Positions 43,365 to 52,452 of a stretch of 64,000 nucleotides of DNA are shown piece by piece. A program made the position numbers and the translations under genes. This DNA comes from an uncultured Odoribacter sp. (GTDB lineage Bacteria > Bacteroidota > Bacteroidia > Bacteroidales > Marinifilaceae): positions 54,594-118,593 of the forward strand of contig CAJTSF010000007.1 in NCBI GenBank assembly GCA_910578985.1. The letters are read 5' to 3'. Position 1 is the first letter of the stretch. The number at the start of each line of letters is the position of its first letter. Under the pieces are notes generated by a model. That model ran no database searches. It was not told the origin of the DNA and worked only from the letters and a program-made list of their open reading frames with translations.

Positions 43365-44267
43365 ATGGACAATATAGTAAATATAGCAACGGTCAGCGAT
43401 TACAATGCGCATTGGGGCATTGCGGACCGCCACCCGTTAGTCAACGTGCTCGAAGGCTCGCAGGTAACGGAACCGATTCCGAATTGTCTGAAAAACTTCG
43501 GGGTGTACGTGGTTTTTCTCAAAGACGTGATATGCGCCGACTATCTGAAATACGGACGGCAGGAGTACGATTTTCAGGAAAACACGCTGGTATTCGTATC
43601 GCCGGGGCAAGTTTTGGGACATCCGGCAGACGGTTCCACCTACCAGACCAAAGGCTGGTGTCTCTATTTCAGTCCGGAACTGCTGCGCGGGACGCAGCTC
43701 GGACGGTACATGAAAGACTACTCGTTCTTTTCATACGATGTCCATGAGGCACTGCACCTCTCGCTGCAAGAACGTGAAACCATCATCGACTGCCTGAAAA
43801 AGATAGACGACGAGATAAACAACGGCGCGGACAAACACAGCAACACAATCATCGCGTCCGCCATCGAACTGTTTCTGAACTACTGTAACCGTTTCTACGA
43901 CCGCCAGTTCATTACCCGCAAGAAAGCCAACAAAGACATATTGGCCCGTTTCGAGGAGTTGCTCGACGGGTATTTCGCATCGGAGAAGCCGCAATCGTAC
44001 GGAACGCCGTCCGTAGCCTATTTTGCCGGGCAGTTGCACCTGTCGGCCAACTATTTCGGCGACCTGATAAAAAAGGAGACGGGCAAGTCGGCTCAGGAAT
44101 ATGTGCAGCAGAAAATCATGGATACGGCGAAAGACATGCTGGCTGACCCCAAAAAGAGCGTCAGCGAAATCGCATACACCTTGGGATATCAATACCCGCA
44201 GTATTTCAGTCGGGCGTTCAAAAAAGTAACGGGTTGTACGCCGAATGAATACAGGTCATTGAGTTGA
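43365..44267 (+). CDS. AraC family transcriptional regulator
   Basis: A 300-residue regulator. Residues about 1-180 are a cupin-like sensor (VFVSPGQVLGHPAD, YFSPELLRGTQLGRYMKDYSFFSYDVHEALHLS). About 200-300 is the AraC/XylS double helix-turn-helix: HLSANYFGDLIKKETGKSAQEYVQQKIM and SVSEIAYTLGYQYPQYFSRAFKKVTGCTPNEYR. Divergent from the left operon and convergent with the second AraC gene; likely controls the cluster. Confidence 0.92.
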   Translation: MDNIVNIATVSDYNAHWGIADRHPLVNVLEGSQVTEPIPNCLKNFGVYVVFLKDVICADYLKYGRQEYDFQENTLVFVSPGQVLGHPADGSTYQTKGWCLYFSPELLRGTQLGRYMKDYSFFSYDVHEALHLSLQERETIIDCLKKIDDEINNGADKHSNTIIASAIELFLNYCNRFYDRQFITRKKANKDILARFEELLDGYFASEKPQSYGTPSVAYFAGQLHLSANYFGDLIKKETGKSAQEYVQQKIMDTAKDMLADPKKSVSEIAYTLGYQYPQYFSRAFKKVTGCTPNEYRSLS

Positions 44268-44376
44268 CAGACAACAGCCACACCAACGGATTCCCAATAT
44301 CTCAAGACCGGTTTAGCCGATGTATGAATACACACTTACTGTGGTAAGGAATAACAATACATCCAACAGACAACAA

Positions 44377-44407
44377 GTGCCGATTGAATTTACGGTTCAA
44401 TCGGCAC
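44377..44407. terminator. Hairpin between convergent AraC genes
   Basis: Perfect 12-bp stem GTGCCGATTGAA / TTCAATCGGCAC with a 7-base loop. Placed midway between two convergent genes; lacks a clean T-run, so termination is inferred from position. Confidence 0.65.
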
Positions 44408-44426
44408 TCGCTATATAACTCTTGCT

Positions 44427-45341
44427 TTAAGAAGCCGCCATCCTGTTTCTGTACTCTTTCGGCGTACACCCTTCCTGCCGTTTGAAGAACCGGACGAAAT
44501 GCTGCGGGTGCTGGAAACCCAGCGATTCGGCAATCTGCTTGATGGTTCCCGCCGGATCAAGCATCCGCTCTTTGGCTACGGCAATCATCTTTAGCTGTAT
44601 GTATTCCAGCGCCGTCTTCCCCGTTTCCTGCTTCACCAAATCCCCGAAATAATTGGGCGAAAGGCAAATCTTGTCGGCGAAATATTTTACGGTCGGGATT
44701 CCCTCCTTCGCCGCCGTATCCGAATAGAGGTAATCGTCCAGCAGTCCCTCGAAACGTGCCAGCGCATCGTGATTCATATCCTCGCGCGTGATGAACTGCC
44801 TCTCGTAGAAACGCATGCAATAATTGAGCAGTACTTCGATATTGGAAATGATGAGCGACTTGGAGAACTTATCGATGGGATGTTGCAACTCACGGACAAT
44901 CTTCTCCATGTAATCCTGCAAAATGACGCGCTCCTCCGTTGAAAGATGCAACGCCTCGTTGGATGTGTAAGAAAAAAACGAATACTGCTTCATCCGCTGT
45001 CCCAATGAAGTGCGGTGCAGGAAATCGGGATGGAACAGCAATCCGACAGCCTCCGGTACAGGACCGTCTTCCAGCCGGTGAATGGCAATCGTCTGCCCCG
45101 GCGCGAAACTCACGACCGTCTCGTCATCGAAATCATAGACCGTCTTTCCGTAATTAATGACACACCCCGCTGTCTTTTTTAAAAACAGCGCATAAAACCC
45201 CAGCGTCATCCGGTGTGCCAGTTGTGGTACAGAACCGTCAAAATAGACGACACCGACCAACGGATGGCGTGTCTCGAACCCGAAGAAACGATTGTACTGT
45301 TCGATGGTGTCAGCCTTTATAATATTCGCAGTATGATCCAT
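44427..45341 (-). CDS. AraC family transcriptional regulator
   Basis: A 304-residue paralogue of the 43365 gene: sensor with VSFAPGQTIAIHRLEDG and LLFHPDFLHRTSLGQRMKQYSFFSYTSNEALHLS, then the helix-turn-helix pair CLSPNYFGDLVKQETGKTALEYIQ and TIKQIAESLGFQHPQHFVRFFKRQEGCTPKEYR. Divergent from the right operon, whose promoter is 129 bases from its start codon. Confidence 0.92.
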   Translation of the reverse strand: MDHTANIIKADTIEQYNRFFGFETRHPLVGVVYFDGSVPQLAHRMTLGFYALFLKKTAGCVINYGKTVYDFDDETVVSFAPGQTIAIHRLEDGPVPEAVGLLFHPDFLHRTSLGQRMKQYSFFSYTSNEALHLSTEERVILQDYMEKIVRELQHPIDKFSKSLIISNIEVLLNYCMRFYERQFITREDMNHDALARFEGLLDDYLYSDTAAKEGIPTVKYFADKICLSPNYFGDLVKQETGKTALEYIQLKMIAVAKERMLDPAGTIKQIAESLGFQHPQHFVRFFKRQEGCTPKEYRNRMAAS

Positions 45342-45469
45342 AATTCATCCTTATCCGTGGATACAAAGGAAATACATTTCCTCCGATAATAAAAACGCCA
45401 CATGGCGAAACACGTAATTCGGGTATTTTTGTCCGTAAAACAGGTACTAAGTCTCATCGTGGAACTCCC

Positions 45470-45477
45470 TAATTTTG
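45470..45477 (+). promoter_or_regulatory. TAnnTTTG promoter box for right operon
   Basis: TAATTTTG, 36 bases upstream of the ATG at 45514. Confidence 0.65.
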
Positions 45478-45513
45478 CATTATACAAATAACAAATCAAA
45501 AACACCAAGAATC

Positions 45514-46581
45514 ATGAATAGAAAATTAACCGCGCTCTTCGTGATATGGGCTATAATTGTCACGGGAGCAGCTTGCAAAAGAACAAACAATTCGAATAAC
45601 GGAAAAAACATGGAAAATCTGAATTTAACCTCCGGGTGGGATAAGACATTTCCCCAAAGCGACAAAGTGAACCACAGCAAAGTCACATTCACCAACCGTT
45701 ACGGCATCACACTGGCGGCTGACCTGTATGTGCCGAAGAATGCCACCGGCAAACTGCCCGCCATCGCCGTAAGCGGACCGTTCGGAGCAGTAAAGGAACA
45801 ATCATCCGGACTTTATGCCCAGACGCTTGCAGAACGGGGATTTCTCACCATCGCCTTCGACCCTTCATTCACGGGAGAAAGCGGAGGACAGCCCCGCTAT
45901 GTGGCATCGCCTGACATCAGCACGGAAGACTTCAGTGCGGCAGTGGACTTCCTCTCCATACTCGACAATGCGGATCCGGAGCGCATCGGCATAATAGGCA
46001 TCTGTGGCTGGGGAGGATTCGCTCTGAACGCCGCTGCCAATGACACACGCATCAAGGCAACCGTAGCCTCTACGATGTATGACATCAGCCGCTGCACGGC
46101 AAACGGCTACTTCGACGCCTCGGACAATACCGACTCACGGTATGAAATGCGCTGCCGGCTGAACAAACAACGGACGGAAGACTACCGCAACGGCACCTAT
46201 CCAAGGGCAGGCGGCGTTATTGACCCGCTGCCCGACGACGCGCCACAGTTCGTCAAGGATTATCACGCCTACTACAAGACCCCGCGCGGATACCACAAAC
46301 GTTCACTCAACTCCAACGAGGGATGGAACAAAACCTCCAGCCTTGCCTTTCTCAACGCGCCCATCCTGGCTTACAGCGACGAGATTCGCAGCGCGGTGAT
46401 GGTCCTCCACGGGGAAAAAGCCCATTCGCGATACATGGGTGAAGACGCTTTCAAAAAACTGCAAGGCAGTAACAAGGAAATGCTCATCATCCCCGGCGCC
46501 AGCCACACCGACCTCTACGACAAAGCGGACATCATCCCGTTCGACAAGCTGGAGGCATTTTTTCAAAAAAATCTAAAATAA
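45514..46581 (+). CDS. Alpha/beta hydrolase lipoprotein (right operon)
   Basis: A 355-residue lipoprotein (lipobox TGAAC). The fold mirrors the left-operon hydrolase: LPAIAVSGPFGAVKEQSSGLYAQTLAERGF, nucleophile elbow IGIIGICGWGGFALNAAA with Cys, and PGASHTDLYD with the catalytic His. The ATG at 45514 is preferred over the earlier in-frame 45475, which would lie inside the promoter. First gene of the rightward operon. Confidence 0.88.
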   Translation: MNRKLTALFVIWAIIVTGAACKRTNNSNNGKNMENLNLTSGWDKTFPQSDKVNHSKVTFTNRYGITLAADLYVPKNATGKLPAIAVSGPFGAVKEQSSGLYAQTLAERGFLTIAFDPSFTGESGGQPRYVASPDISTEDFSAAVDFLSILDNADPERIGIIGICGWGGFALNAAANDTRIKATVASTMYDISRCTANGYFDASDNTDSRYEMRCRLNKQRTEDYRNGTYPRAGGVIDPLPDDAPQFVKDYHAYYKTPRGYHKRSLNSNEGWNKTSSLAFLNAPILAYSDEIRSAVMVLHGEKAHSRYMGEDAFKKLQGSNKEMLIIPGASHTDLYDKADIIPFDKLEAFFQKNLK

Positions 46582-46589
46582 CAATTGAT

Positions 46590-47582
46590 ATGAAAAAACT
46601 GTCATGGCTTATACTATCCGTTGCTTTCTGCTCATGCGGGGCTACGGAAAAGGACGAACCGAAACATCTGAATACGATGGAAATGGGAAAGCTAAATCTT
46701 GGGAATCTGCCGGTCCTCTATCCGAAGCCGCTGACAGTCATCGGCGCCGAGGTTGATGGCAAAGTAAACTGGCTTGTAGTAGGTCATACGGGTATCATCG
46801 GTCACGACCGGATACTCGTCAGCATGAGCAAAAGCCATCATACCAATCAAGGGATACGAAAGTCCGGAAAACTTTCCATCAACCTTGTGAGCCGTGATAT
46901 GTTGCCCAAAGCCGACTATGTGGGCAGTGTGAGCGGCACATCGGTCGATAAATCGAAAGTATTCGAATACCATTGGGGAGAGAACGGCACACCCGTAATC
47001 GATGCCTCGCCGCTGTCGATGGAATGCAACGTGGTGGACATCTACGAAACCGAAGGATTCGACAACTTCATCTGCTCCGTCGCCAACACATACGCTGCTC
47101 CTGACGTGCTTGACAGCGACGGGAAACTCGACTATACACGGTTGAAACCCGTGCTGTTCGAGTTTCCGACCTATTCCTATATTGCCACCGGAGAGATTAT
47201 AGGCAAATGCCTGAACTTAGACAAGCAGCCGGGGATGTGCGCCAAGGAACCGATGACCGCCGACGGCATTGTGCGTCTGTCAAAAATCGAAGTTCACCCG
47301 CAGTATCTCGACGAGTACATGAAATACGCAACCAAGGTAGGTGAAATCTCTCTGCGTACCGAGCCGGGCGTGCTGACCATGTACGCCGTCAGTGAAAAGG
47401 AGAATCCTTGCAAGATAACCATTCTCGAAACATACGCAAGCCGGAAAGCTTACGAGAAGCACATAGCCTCGGAACATTTTCAAAAGTATAAGCAGGGAAC
47501 GCTGCACATGGTCAGGACGTTGGTTTTATCCGACCAGACACCGCTCAACCCTGTAAACCGAATCAATAACTTCATTCAATAA
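46590..47582 (+). CDS. Flavin reductase-ABM monooxygenase fusion lipoprotein
   Basis: A 330-residue lipoprotein (lipobox FCSC). Residues about 30-215 are a flavin reductase-like split barrel (VNWLVVGHTGIIGHDRILVSMSKSHHTNQGIRKSGKLSINLVS). About 230-315 form an antibiotic biosynthesis monooxygenase (ABM) ferredoxin-like domain (VRLSKIEVHPQYLDEYMKYA, EPGVLTMYAVSEKENPCKITILETYASRKAYEKHI). The fusion suggests a self-contained flavin-dependent redox enzyme outside the cytoplasm. It has no counterpart in the left operon. Confidence 0.85.
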   Translation: MKKLSWLILSVAFCSCGATEKDEPKHLNTMEMGKLNLGNLPVLYPKPLTVIGAEVDGKVNWLVVGHTGIIGHDRILVSMSKSHHTNQGIRKSGKLSINLVSRDMLPKADYVGSVSGTSVDKSKVFEYHWGENGTPVIDASPLSMECNVVDIYETEGFDNFICSVANTYAAPDVLDSDGKLDYTRLKPVLFEFPTYSYIATGEIIGKCLNLDKQPGMCAKEPMTADGIVRLSKIEVHPQYLDEYMKYATKVGEISLRTEPGVLTMYAVSEKENPCKITILETYASRKAYEKHIASEHFQKYKQGTLHMVRTLVLSDQTPLNPVNRINNFIQ

Positions 47583-47588
47583 ATCATC

Positions 47589-48405
47589 ATGAACCGAATC
47601 ATTTTAATCTCAGTATTAAGCATTTTAACACTCAATGTTATGGCACAGGAAAAAATAATACAGACTGCCGGGCGCGACCAACTCGGCGAATTCGCACCCA
47701 AATTCGCGGAACTCAACGATGATATCCTCTTCGGTGAAGTGTGGAGTCGCAACGACCTGTTAAACCTTCGTGACCGCAGTCTGGTGACGATTACCTCGCT
47801 CATCAGCCAAGGCATCACCGACAGCTCGCTGGGCTTCCATCTTCAGGAAGCGAAGAAAAACGGCATCACCCGCACTGAGGCCGCCGAAATCATCACTCAC
47901 ATCGCATTTTATGCAGGCTGGCCTAAAGCATGGGCGGCATTCCGCCTGGCTAAAGAGGTATGGGCGGAAGATTACGACAGGCAACGATGCGAAAGCAGCC
48001 TTCCAGCGCGAAATGCTCTTTCCCATCGGCGAACCGAACACGGCATATGCCCAATATTTCATCGGCAACAGTTACCTCGCCCGTATCTCATCGGAACAAA
48101 TTTCCATAGCCAACGTCACCTTCGAACCGCGTTGCCGCAACAACTGGCACATCCACAAAGCCACGAAAGGCGGCGGACAGATGCTCATCGGCATAGCCGG
48201 CTGCGGTTGGTATCAAAAAGAAGGCAAACCTGCCGTAAAAATACTGCCCGGCACGGTCATCCACATCCCTGCAAACGTAAAACACTGGCACGGCGCGGCA
48301 GCTGACAGTTGGTTCGCACACCTCGCATTTGATATCCCCGGAGAAAAAACATCCAACGAATGGCTTGAACCCGTAACGGATGAACAATACGACAAATTGA
48401 AATAA
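47589..48405 (+). pseudogene. CMD-cupin fusion interrupted by a frameshift
   Basis: The first frame (47589-47978) encodes a signal peptide ending VMAQ and one CMD domain (SLVTITSLISQGI, AEIITHIAFYAGWPKAWAAFRLAKEVW). From 47980 a different frame continues into GNDAKAAFQREMLFPIGEPNTAYAQYF and the cupin (NNWHIHKATKGGGQMLIG, NVKHWHGAAAD). Skipping the A at 47979 would rejoin the frames into about 271 residues. Intact paralogue: 40504-41580, which has two CMD domains. No slippery heptamer was seen. Could be a sequencing error. Confidence 0.85.
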
Positions 48406-48406
48406 T

Positions 48407-49066
48407 ATGAAAAAGTTTTTATACTTCCTTTTCGCCATGTCCGTCACGATGGAATTGAACGCCTGCTCTCCAGATGACGCCCCGACGAACACCTCTTCGA
48501 CGGAAACACCCGAAGAACCGGACACCTCCGACCAGCCGGACAATCCGCCCCCAGGAAAGACACTTATCGTCTATTACAGTTTCACGAACAACGTACATAC
48601 CGTCGTCAGCGACCTGCGCACCCAACTCGAAGCCGATGTAATACGGGTGGAACCGGCGGAGAAAGGACTTGATTATGCCGCGAACAACTACGCCGTCGGC
48701 AGCACTCAGATTCAGGCAATCCGGGATAACCCCGGCAGTGCTTCTTCTTATCCGTCAATCGATTCTGTAGAAATCAAGTTCGAGCAATACACCACCGTCA
48801 TCATTGCCGCCCCGCTTTGGTGGAGCAGCATGGCGGCTCCGCTGCAAACCTTCCTGTTCAAGCATGGCGCGGAGATGGCCGGCAAGCAAATAGGCCTGAT
48901 TGTATCAAGCGCGAGCAGCGGTATCAGTGGTGTGGAATCCGACGCCAAGCGGTTGATTCCCGACGGGAACTTCCTGACCCCGAGCCTTTGGATTCGTTCC
49001 TCCCAAACCTCCAACTGCCACTCGATGATAGCGGAATGGCTGGAAGACATTGATAAGAGAAAGTGA
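48407..49066 (+). CDS. Flavodoxin lipoprotein (right operon)
   Basis: A 219-residue lipoprotein (lipobox LNAC), a Pro/Glu/Thr-rich spacer and a flavodoxin domain: TLIVYYSFTNNVHTVVSDLRTQL, TTVIIAAPLWWSSMAAPLQTFLFKHG, IGLIVSSASSGISGVES. Paralogue of the left-operon flavodoxin. Starts one base after the CMD-cupin stop. Confidence 0.88.
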   Translation: MKKFLYFLFAMSVTMELNACSPDDAPTNTSSTETPEEPDTSDQPDNPPPGKTLIVYYSFTNNVHTVVSDLRTQLEADVIRVEPAEKGLDYAANNYAVGSTQIQAIRDNPGSASSYPSIDSVEIKFEQYTTVIIAAPLWWSSMAAPLQTFLFKHGAEMAGKQIGLIVSSASSGISGVESDAKRLIPDGNFLTPSLWIRSSQTSNCHSMIAEWLEDIDKRK

Positions 49067-49086
49067 AGTGAAACCAAAGAAAAAGA

Positions 49087-49119
49087 CACCGCCCCGCAAA
49101 TCATGTTTGCGAGGCGGTG
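49087..49119. terminator. Intrinsic terminator after right operon
   Basis: Stem CACCGCC-C-CGCAAA / TTTGCG-A-GGCGGTG with one mismatch and a 5-base loop, between the convergent flavodoxin and TldD/PmbA-like genes. Confidence 0.8.
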
Positions 49120-49148
49120 CTTTGATTATCATCCAATCTGCCGTCCTG

Positions 49149-52100
49149 TTACCTTTGCAACGGAGGCAGGATAGCGGGGGCTTTCTCTGCTTTCGGGACG
49201 GAACGATTGATTTCCAAATCGTTCACAATCATACCCGAAGGATAGATGATAGAGACATGGATACCGTCAGGCGTGTAGTTTTTCACGTTCTCCTTGGAAG
49301 ATATGGCACCCAGTGTCGTCAATTTGGTCCACTCGGGGACTTTCAACTGCGACACGCGCACCTGAGTCTCCTTGCCGTCTTTCACATTCACCCGGTACAC
49401 CAGCGAAGTGTTTCCGGCTATCCGGCGCACGATATAAGCATATTCCAATCCGGCAGCCTTGGCGACTTTCAGCAACTCTTTCTTCAATTTTTCCGGTTGT
49501 ATGCCCTTTTCCACGGAGATATGCACCGTACCGAAAGTCGGTACCGGCATCAGGGAAGAGGGAGAAAAACGGGAGCTACCGGTCGTTTCGGGCGCTTTCA
49601 GCGTCGGATAACGGCCGTTCAGCATGCGTTTGAAGATTCCTTTTTCCACCAAAGTCATCTCCGGCGCGGGTGTCACTCCGTCGGCATCCATCTCGTAATG
49701 ACCGTACAAGGGAGTGCCGTTATATTCCGTCCGGTTCGTGTAATTCTTGATGCTCACACGGGTATCTATGACTTTACGTCCCAGCATCTGGTCCAACGTG
49801 CCCTGACTCGGCGCCAAAGTACGCATGGCAACCAATCCGCCCCGTCCCAGGAGATTCCGCTCAAGCGCCGTCGCAACCGCCTCGCCTTCGAGTAGAATCG
49901 GACCGGTATAGTATTCATCAACCATAGGAGCTTTTTTCAGACGCATCAAGCCTTCCGCGAAATTCCGCAACTGTTTTTCCAGCTCTTCCACGTCAGGCAG
50001 GTCGGCAGGGACTTCCACTGTCAGCGAATAGGAATCGCGCAATTTAGCGCCGTCGTCCGTCCTCACCTCCGCCGAAGCGGCCAAAGTCAGGGTACCGAAA
50101 GGAGATTTCAGTTTCACGTTCTCCGTCGTCAGGCGATACACATCGAGTTCCGCTCCGTTGATATACACCTCGGAGCCGTAAAGGTCCTTGTAGTCCTTGA
50201 ACACGGCAGAAAGGCGGGCAGCCAACTGCTCCATCGCCTTCATGTCGAAGGTATATACCTTGGCACGCTCCCCGATATGAGTGGAAGCGGGCAACTCCTG
50301 CATGTCCGGCACGGATGCCTCGTCTTCAGGCAGAGGATTCGTCTTCAGGTAATTGGTCTTCTGAATAAGGGAATTCAACGCATAGCGGTACATCATATCG
50401 GAAGAAGCCCAAAGCCCGCGGCGGATGTTGTAATAATCCGTTTCGGAGGGCAGTTCCGCACCTGCCATCTGTCCCATATACTGGACATCGCTGTTATACT
50501 GGTAGTCGCCCAGCATTACTTGTGTCCCTCCGCTCATGCTCCACGGAGACTGGAAAGAGTATGCCACCCCTCCCAAAGAGGCGCTCACCTGGAAACTGCG
50601 GAAACGTCCCAAAGTATAGGAGATATAGTAAGGCTTCTGCTCGTCGGGCAGGGCAAGTTGATGCAAATTACGGGTCATTTCGTCCTGCATGGCACTGAAA
50701 ATCACGTCGTCCGCCTTTCCCGCATCGCTCTTTTCTTCAGTCGGAGCGGGAAGGATGGAGGGAATGTCACGCGACTGGGCACGGCGCTGCGTCTCAATCT
50801 GGCTCACGTAAATCATGGGGGAAGAAGCCGTCACAGGCACCCATCCCGACTCCGCACCGCAAGAACCGGTAAAGACCGTCGGCTGATCGCCTGCCGCCGC
50901 AATGTTGGAAAACATGGAAAGCGGCGTACCGATCATGTCCACCCCGCGCACCAGCTCGTCCTCGCGTCCGTCCACATAAACGCGGTACACCTCCAGGGGA
51001 GTCACGTTAAAGGAGTTCAGGCTGCCGCCCTCTCCCGTGTAAGTAAAACCGCTGGTCACGGTGCGGATGTAATATCCATACTCCTTCCCTTGCTTTTTAG
51101 CCTCCTCTTTCAACATTTTCCGAAGTTGGGCTTCCGTATAGGGGCGGGAAGTCTCGATAACCAGGTTCGACTGGCGGGACACGGGGTCGCTGCCGCCAGA
51201 AGTGCGGGCGTGACCGTTGCTGGCGGGAAATCCGTCCAAGGGCACACGGCTCATCAGAAACTCTTTCAGGACGCCATCCACCACATTGTCCACGCGACGG
51301 GCTTTTACTCCTTCATCATCATACAGGTAGTATCCGTTAAGATCAGTGCCGGCATAGCGCGACAGCGTGGGATCGCAGTAAACGGCAAACTCACGCGGCA
51401 ACACCTGTTCTCCCACCATCTTCTTGAAGGTCTGCCCGCCGGTCTTCAAGCGATGGCCCTCCAGGCGGTGACCGAAGATTTCATGAAAAAACACTCCGCT
51501 GGCAGGACCGGAAAGGATAGCGGGACCGGTATAAGGGTCAGCCACCGGAGCGGCGTACAACGCTTTCAAGCGTTCCACCATGTCCCGGGCATCCGCCACC
51601 ATCACGTCATTGCCGGGCAGGTCTGCCAGGTCGAATGCAAAATAATCCTTGTTCAAGGGGAGCTCCATGCCGTCCTCCGCCTTGATGCCGGCAGAAATCA
51701 TGACACGGGCGGCGACACGGTTCTGTACGACTTCCGAACCGTCGCTGTTGAGGAAATAGGTGCGCACCACTTCAAACGAAAGGGACGCCGCCCCTTGCTG
51801 CAATTCGGGATAGGATTTGAAAACGGCGGAAATCTCATCCAGCCTATTTCCCCATGCCTCCATATCCACCTGCCGACGGTCATCAGGAAGAGGCGCCTCA
51901 TAATAGGAAGAAACGGGTGCCTCGGAAAAACAGGGAGCCTTATCCTCATCCTCCACGCTGACTGTCGCTTTCGATTTAGTACTTTCATACTGGTTGCGGG
52001 CAAACTCATAGCGGGCAAGCGTCTCCTGCCAGATAGACTCCCGCAGGGCATCCGAGAACCCGTCCGTCAAGGGCAACAAGGCACCTTGGGAAGCCTGGCG

Positions 52101-52430
52101 TCCATTGATCATATGAGCGCCCTGCGTCGCATATTTGAAATTGTCCAACGCCTCACTACCCAGACGGATCTGGGGCACCAATACACGCGCCCGCGATTCG
52201 GCACCGGAGTTCACCGCGCCGAAAGAACTCGACAGGTTCACGACATAGGAATCCGTCATCCGGAAACTCATGTGGTAAGGCGGCAGGTCCTGTTTCTTCA
52301 ATTCGTCGAAACTGTACTGCAACTCCTGTCTCAACAATTGCAGCAAGGCATCATCCTGCCGTTGCGCAAAGCCGGACAGAGAGCCGACCAGCAGAAAAAG
52401 GAGGAACAAACTGGTTTTCCATGTTTTCAT
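49149..52430 (-). CDS. Exported tandem TldD/PmbA-family metallopeptidase-like protein
   Basis: A 1093-residue protein with signal peptide ending GFAQ. Two consecutive halves each resemble TldD/PmbA peptidases. The first has the zinc motif HEIFGH at 316-321 within GPASGVFFHEIFGHRLEGHRL (HExxxH). In the second the matching place reads YYTGPILLEGEAVATALERNLLG: no zinc ligands, as in PmbA/TldE, the non-catalytic partner. This mirrors the TldD-TldE heterodimer as one chain, but exported rather than cytoplasmic. Last gene of the glnS-yitT operon, 22 bases behind yitT. Confidence 0.85.
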   Translation of the reverse strand: MKTWKTSLFLLFLLVGSLSGFAQRQDDALLQLLRQELQYSFDELKKQDLPPYHMSFRMTDSYVVNLSSSFGAVNSGAESRARVLVPQIRLGSEALDNFKYATQGAHMINGRQASQGALLPLTDGFSDALRESIWQETLARYEFARNQYESTKSKATVSVEDEDKAPCFSEAPVSSYYEAPLPDDRRQVDMEAWGNRLDEISAVFKSYPELQQGAASLSFEVVRTYFLNSDGSEVVQNRVAARVMISAGIKAEDGMELPLNKDYFAFDLADLPGNDVMVADARDMVERLKALYAAPVADPYTGPAILSGPASGVFFHEIFGHRLEGHRLKTGGQTFKKMVGEQVLPREFAVYCDPTLSRYAGTDLNGYYLYDDEGVKARRVDNVVDGVLKEFLMSRVPLDGFPASNGHARTSGGSDPVSRQSNLVIETSRPYTEAQLRKMLKEEAKKQGKEYGYYIRTVTSGFTYTGEGGSLNSFNVTPLEVYRVYVDGREDELVRGVDMIGTPLSMFSNIAAAGDQPTVFTGSCGAESGWVPVTASSPMIYVSQIETQRRAQSRDIPSILPAPTEEKSDAGKADDVIFSAMQDEMTRNLHQLALPDEQKPYYISYTLGRFRSFQVSASLGGVAYSFQSPWSMSGGTQVMLGDYQYNSDVQYMGQMAGAELPSETDYYNIRRGLWASSDMMYRYALNSLIQKTNYLKTNPLPEDEASVPDMQELPASTHIGERAKVYTFDMKAMEQLAARLSAVFKDYKDLYGSEVYINGAELDVYRLTTENVKLKSPFGTLTLAASAEVRTDDGAKLRDSYSLTVEVPADLPDVEELEKQLRNFAEGLMRLKKAPMVDEYYTGPILLEGEAVATALERNLLGRGGLVAMRTLAPSQGTLDQMLGRKVIDTRVSIKNYTNRTEYNGTPLYGHYEMDADGVTPAPEMTLVEKGIFKRMLNGRYPTLKAPETTGSSRFSPSSLMPVPTFGTVHISVEKGIQPEKLKKELLKVAKAAGLEYAYIVRRIAGNTSLVYRVNVKDGKETQVRVSQLKVPEWTKLTTLGAISSKENVKNYTPDGIHVSIIYPSGMIVNDLEINRSVPKAEKAPAILPPLQR

Positions 52431-52452
52431 AATAAGTATGATTTAAGTGTTT

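Noticed and set aside
47970..47985. Programmed ribosomal frameshift in CMD-cupin gene
   Set aside because: No slippery heptamer, no stop-codon context and the left paralogue is in one frame; decay or error is simpler.
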